Source: JAIOSF01 sp047159865 (GTDB lineage: Bacteria > Campylobacterota > Campylobacteria > Campylobacterales > Arcobacteraceae). Taken from it: a stretch of 64,000 bases of DNA. Positions within the stretch are counted from its first letter, which is position 1; every line of letters begins with the position of its first letter. The stretch covers positions 1,612,001-1,676,000 of the forward strand of contig NZ_AP038804.1 in assembly GCF_047159865.1 (NCBI RefSeq), in the 5' to 3' direction. The notes below the pieces were generated by a model. That model was not told the origin of the DNA. It ran no database searches and saw only the letters and a program-made list of their open reading frames with translations. The position numbers and the translations under genes are program-made. Shown one piece after another: positions 61,087 through 64,000 of the stretch.

Positions 61087-61860
61087 TTGGATTTTTCTAT
61101 TTTTACATATGATATGATGATGATACTTTTTGCAGTAGCTGTTTTTGCAGGATTTATAGATACTTTAGCAGGCGGTGGTGGTCTTATTACTATACCTGCT
61201 TTAATTCTTACAGGGATGCCACCTTTACTTGCTTTGGGTACAAATAAATTTCAAGCATTTATAGGTAGTGGTACTGCTTCATTGATGATGATAAAGAAAA
61301 AGAAAGTTACATTTTCCGAAATGAAATACTATATGCTTATAGCTTTTATAGGTTCTGCTATAGGTACTGTTGCAGTACAGTTTATAGATGTAGAGTTATT
61401 AAATTTTGTTGTTCCTTTAGTTCTTTTACTTATAGGGATATATTTTATATTTATGCCAAAAGCTTCCGAAATTGATGTAAAGCCCAAAATGAGTGAAACA
61501 ACATATAAATATACAGCTGTTCCTTTCATTGGTTTTTATGATGGGATGTTTGGTCCAGGTACTGGTTCGTTTCTATCTTTATCTGCTATAGCATTAAGAG
61601 GTAAAGAACTCATAAAAGCTACAGCAATGGCAAAAACAATGAACTTTGCTACAAACTTAGGGTCAGTTGTAATCTTTTTGGTTTATGGACAAGTCCTTTT
61701 TACTATAGGAATTTTGATGATGATAGGGCAGGCTGTTGGGGCATATTTTGCTTCCCATTTTTTGGTTAAAATAAACCCCTTACATTTAAGAATTCTTGTG
61801 ATTATAATGTGTTTTTTAATGTTAGTAAAATATTCATTTCAAATGGGATGGGTAGGGTGA
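61087..61860 (+). CDS. TauE/SafE-family (TSUP) membrane transporter
   Basis: A 257-residue membrane protein with about eight hydrophobic segments and the duplicated family motif: GFIDTLAGGGGLITIPALILTGMPPLLALGTNKFQA and GFYDGMFGPGTGSFLSLSAI. The family carries sulfite, sulfonate and other sulfur anions. I chose TTG at 61087 because AAGGAG (61075-61080) lies six bases before it; the ATG at 61081 directly abuts that site and is too close. It may be co-transcribed with the porin upstream. Confidence 0.9.
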   Translation: MDFSIFTYDMMMILFAVAVFAGFIDTLAGGGGLITIPALILTGMPPLLALGTNKFQAFIGSGTASLMMIKKKKVTFSEMKYYMLIAFIGSAIGTVAVQFIDVELLNFVVPLVLLLIGIYFIFMPKASEIDVKPKMSETTYKYTAVPFIGFYDGMFGPGTGSFLSLSAIALRGKELIKATAMAKTMNFATNLGSVVIFLVYGQVLFTIGILMMIGQAVGAYFASHFLVKINPLHLRILVIIMCFLMLVKYSFQMGWVG

Positions 61861-61869
61861 AATAATTTT

Positions 61870-62268
61870 TTACTTGATTTGATTATATAAATCTTCTAAT
61901 TCTAAATTCAGAGCATTTGAAGAGATATAAACTTCCCACAATGAGATGACAAGAGATAAACACATTGTTAATAAACTTAATCCAAATATATTTTTACCAA
62001 AAGGGTAGTATCCTAAAAAGAGTGCAAACATAGAAACGGTACACATAAGCATCGATACCACTCCAAAAAACTGCATCCATTTTGTAAGTTCTAGTCGTCT
62101 TTTTAAATTTTCGATTTGCCCTGAAAGGTCTTGGTTCTTTTGCTCTTTTGCTTGTCTGCTAATAGAACGAATAAGTTGTCCCGTTGTAAGAAATCTATTT
62201 GTATATGCTAAAAGCAACAGAGAGATAGCAGGGAATAATAATGCGGGTGTAGAGATTTCTATTTCCAT
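61870..62268 (-). CDS. DUF2721 membrane protein
   Basis: A 132-residue protein with three hydrophobic helices and a cytoplasmic charged loop (RSISRQAKEQKNQDLSGQIENLKRRLELTKW). The first helix and the loop match the DUF2721 family, whose function is not known. It converges with the TauE/SafE gene, with 9 bases between the stops. It is followed by the ThrRS gene on the same strand, about 100 bases upstream. Confidence 0.8.
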   Translation of the reverse strand: MEIEISTPALLFPAISLLLLAYTNRFLTTGQLIRSISRQAKEQKNQDLSGQIENLKRRLELTKWMQFFGVVSMLMCTVSMFALFLGYYPFGKNIFGLSLLTMCLSLVISLWEVYISSNALNLELEDLYNQIK

Positions 62269-62371
62269 TGATTTAATTCCTTAGTTTTTTTTGACATTAT
62301 AACGAAGTGAAATAAAATAAAAATAATATTTTAAATAAGGAAAAAATATGTAATATTCTTCCCTTTATTTT

Positions 62372-63583
62372 CTATATTATCACATCCATCTTACTTTTTA
62401 AATACTCTACAAAACTATCTAAAGATACTTGATAGTTCTCTTTTTTGATTTTATCTCTAATATTTAAACTATTTTCTTCCACCTCCTTATCCCCGATGAT
62501 AGATATTAAAGGATTTTTATCTTGTTCTGACATCTTGATTCTTTTGTTTAAACTATCATCAGAATCATAAATTTTTACATTGATATTGTGTAATAATAAC
62601 TCTTTTTTAATATCCTGAATATATTTCATTTGTGATTTACTATTTGAAGCTATTGGTACAATTGCTAATTGATTTGGTGATATACAAACAGGTAAAATAC
62701 CTTTGTGATGTTCTAGTAAAATCCCTATAAATCTCTCAATACTTCCTAAAATAGCTCTATGAATAATCACAGGAGATTTTTCTTTACCCTCTTTATCTAT
62801 GTATTTCATATCAAATCTTTGCGGTAAGTTAAAATCTATTTGAATACTTCCTAGTTGCCACTCTCTTTTATGTATATCTTTTATTTTTATATCAATTTTT
62901 GGTCCATAAAATGCTCCATCACCTTCATTGAGTTGATAATTTTCTCCCGATTTTTCTAAAGCATTTTTTATAGAACTCTCAGCTTTATCCCAGTTATCAT
63001 CACTGCCTATTGATTTTTCTGGGCGTGAAGAGAAATCTATTCGGTATGCAAAGTCAAAGAAATTCATTAGAGATTTTATAAAATCTAAAATTGATAAAAT
63101 TTCATTTTCAATTTGATCTGGCATACATACGATATGAGAATCATCTTGAACAAACTCTCTCACTCTAAATAAGCCATGTAATGCTCCACGAAGTTCATTT
63201 CTATGAACCTGACCAAACTCAAAATATCTTATTGGTAGTTCTCTATACGATTTTTTTGAGTTTTGATACATCAAAATATGCATCGGACAATTCATTGGTT
63301 TGAGTAGATAATCTCTTTTTTCAACAACTGATGGGAACATATTTTCTTTATAGTTCTCATAATGTCCAGAGATTTTCCACATTGTATCTTCCATCATGGC
63401 TGGCGATTCTACATAATCATAATCCCTTAAAATATGTGATTTAAAAATTATATTTTTTAAATTATTTTTCAACTTTGAACCTTGCGGTAACCAAAAAGCC
63501 ATCCCTGGGCTTAACTCACTAAACATAAATAACTCTAACTTTTTACCTAATATCCTATGATCCATATCATTCATTTTTTGCAT
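62372..63583 (-). CDS. thrS: Short threonyl-tRNA synthetase lacking the editing domain
   Basis: A 403-residue class II synthetase that would charge tRNA-Thr. It starts directly at the catalytic domain (MDHRILGKKLELFMFSELSPGMAFW) and lacks the TGS and N2 editing domains that give full-length ThrRS about 600-640 residues. The zinc ligands Cys99, His150 and His275 are all present, motif 2 (RYFEFGQVHRNE) is clear and the anticodon-binding domain is complete. AAAAGGA lies six bases before the ATG, so the short form is genuine, not a truncation. Editing-free ThrRS copies are known as second, often stress- or inhibitor-linked enzymes. Confidence 0.9.
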   Translation of the reverse strand: MQKMNDMDHRILGKKLELFMFSELSPGMAFWLPQGSKLKNNLKNIIFKSHILRDYDYVESPAMMEDTMWKISGHYENYKENMFPSVVEKRDYLLKPMNCPMHILMYQNSKKSYRELPIRYFEFGQVHRNELRGALHGLFRVREFVQDDSHIVCMPDQIENEILSILDFIKSLMNFFDFAYRIDFSSRPEKSIGSDDNWDKAESSIKNALEKSGENYQLNEGDGAFYGPKIDIKIKDIHKREWQLGSIQIDFNLPQRFDMKYIDKEGKEKSPVIIHRAILGSIERFIGILLEHHKGILPVCISPNQLAIVPIASNSKSQMKYIQDIKKELLLHNINVKIYDSDDSLNKRIKMSEQDKNPLISIIGDKEVEENSLNIRDKIKKENYQVSLDSFVEYLKSKMDVII

Positions 63584-64000
63584 AACAATTCCTTTTAAAT
63601 GTGCATTTTTTTATTGTGATTTTAAATATTTAATATGATATTTTATTCCATAAATTTAGGTTGAGTAAATTAAATAATATTTTTATGCAGTACTATATCG
63701 TGCTTTAAAATTTTTTATTTAAGAAATAAGAACAATAATAAATATTTTAAACAGTTTGATTTTTGATGTGTATAATTAAAAATTTATTTAATTATTAAAA
63801 TGTAAGGGTGGTCGTAGGAATAAGAGTCTTGTTAAAAATTTTTGAGATTACGATTTTCATAATTATTCCTTTTGTATTAAGATGGACGAATTGTATATCA
63901 AAAATAAAAAAATGTCAATAAAAATAAAATATTTTGAACATAATTTAGTATAAAGAGATACTAACCTATAATTTGGCATGGATAAATACTTTGAACAATT
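63584..64000. other. 417-base region without a certain gene
   Basis: This very AT-rich stretch holds the promoter region of the short ThrRS gene on the minus strand and, on the plus strand, the start of a possible gene at ATG 63978 (MDKYFEQ...), cut by the window end. Only seven codons are visible and no ribosome binding site precedes it. A GGGTGG run at 63806-63811 is not enough to call a T-box. No other ORF, tRNA or repeat is seen here. Confidence 0.4.

Noticed and set aside
63801..63820. T-box-like GGGTGG on the plus strand upstream of the window's right end
   Set aside because: Only GGGTGG matches the antiterminator consensus; the next bases (TCGTAG) do not continue as NACCGCG, no specifier loop or terminator is seen, and the only downstream start (63978) has no gene body in the window.
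63978..64000. Possible new gene starting MDKYFEQ at the right end
   Set aside because: Only seven codons, with no ribosome binding site; too little to call a coding region, so it is mentioned only in the region note.
1..64000. CRISPR arrays, rRNA, tRNA and insertion sequences
   Set aside because: I saw no regularly spaced direct repeats, no cloverleaf with an intact T-loop, no rRNA signature and no transposase-like protein. A tRNA-finding or covariance search could still detect something missed by eye.

Overview
This AT-rich, gene-dense window looks like chromosome of a Campylobacterota bacterium, most like the Arcobacteraceae. The reasons are a nap nitrate-reductase operon in the order A-G-H-B-F-x-L-D with no napC, a long (939-residue) NapA, several histidine kinases with the 'IAHQWRQPL'-type H-box, a LutABC lactate system, an eno-ftsB-AMIN cluster and beta-barrel porins. 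The assignment rests on gene content and style, not on any search. I saw no rRNA, tRNA, CRISPR array or insertion sequence.

Layout. 1-3163: end of a porin gene, a VanZ-like protein, an unknown, a methyltransferase and a divergently read cytochrome c. 3164-10564: a regulatory region with two FNR-like palindromes, each centred at -41.5 from a predicted start, then the nap operon including an unnamed 91-residue gene. 10585-11028: a PAS protein. 11104-18022: a type I restriction-modification locus (hsdM, a YhcG/DUF1016 nuclease gene, hsdS, a tiny FIC-antitoxin-like ORF, hsdR). 18025-19817: a MarR regulator divergent from a diverged tyrosyl-tRNA synthetase, with a palindrome in the synthetase promoter. 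19954-21821: a DUF2062 protein, a TerB-like protein and a ParA-like/ribbon-helix-helix pair set between short repeats. 21897-27114: an unknown, an MFS exporter with a divergent LysR, and a large sensor kinase. 27151-31878: housekeeping genes (thiI, hemB, ribA, rsmG, a thioesterase). 31945-38275: an SDR, a two-component pair and lutABC. 38408-44351: recQ, a small self-regulated-looking DNA-binding protein, a diguanylate cyclase and a sensor kinase broken by one stop codon. 44443-49746: a phosphoesterase, bioB, an antiporter, a VKOR-like thiol protein and a DASS anion transporter. 49821-54426: the AMIN/ftsB/eno cluster and two transporters. 54605-62268: an S24-like protein, an SDR, GNAT, MscS, a DksA-like protein, a second ribA with an upstream mini-ORF, a porin with an operator, TSUP and DUF2721. 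62372-63583: a short threonyl-tRNA synthetase without its editing domain.

How it fits together. The core is anaerobic or microaerobic respiration (nitrate reduction, lactate oxidation, c-type cytochrome) with many sensor proteins. The most unusual content is two non-standard aminoacyl-tRNA synthetases: a TyrRS with altered signature motifs under a MarR-type regulator, and an editing-less ThrRS. Both resemble accessory or resistance copies more than housekeeping enzymes. Other signals worth checking are an orphan antitoxin-like ORF translationally coupled to hsdR, a coding palindrome duplicated inside the DUF1016 gene, a ParA-like cassette with repeats on both sides, a textbook promoter with an operator in its spacer before a 76-residue HTH-like protein, and a nonsense-interrupted histidine kinase.
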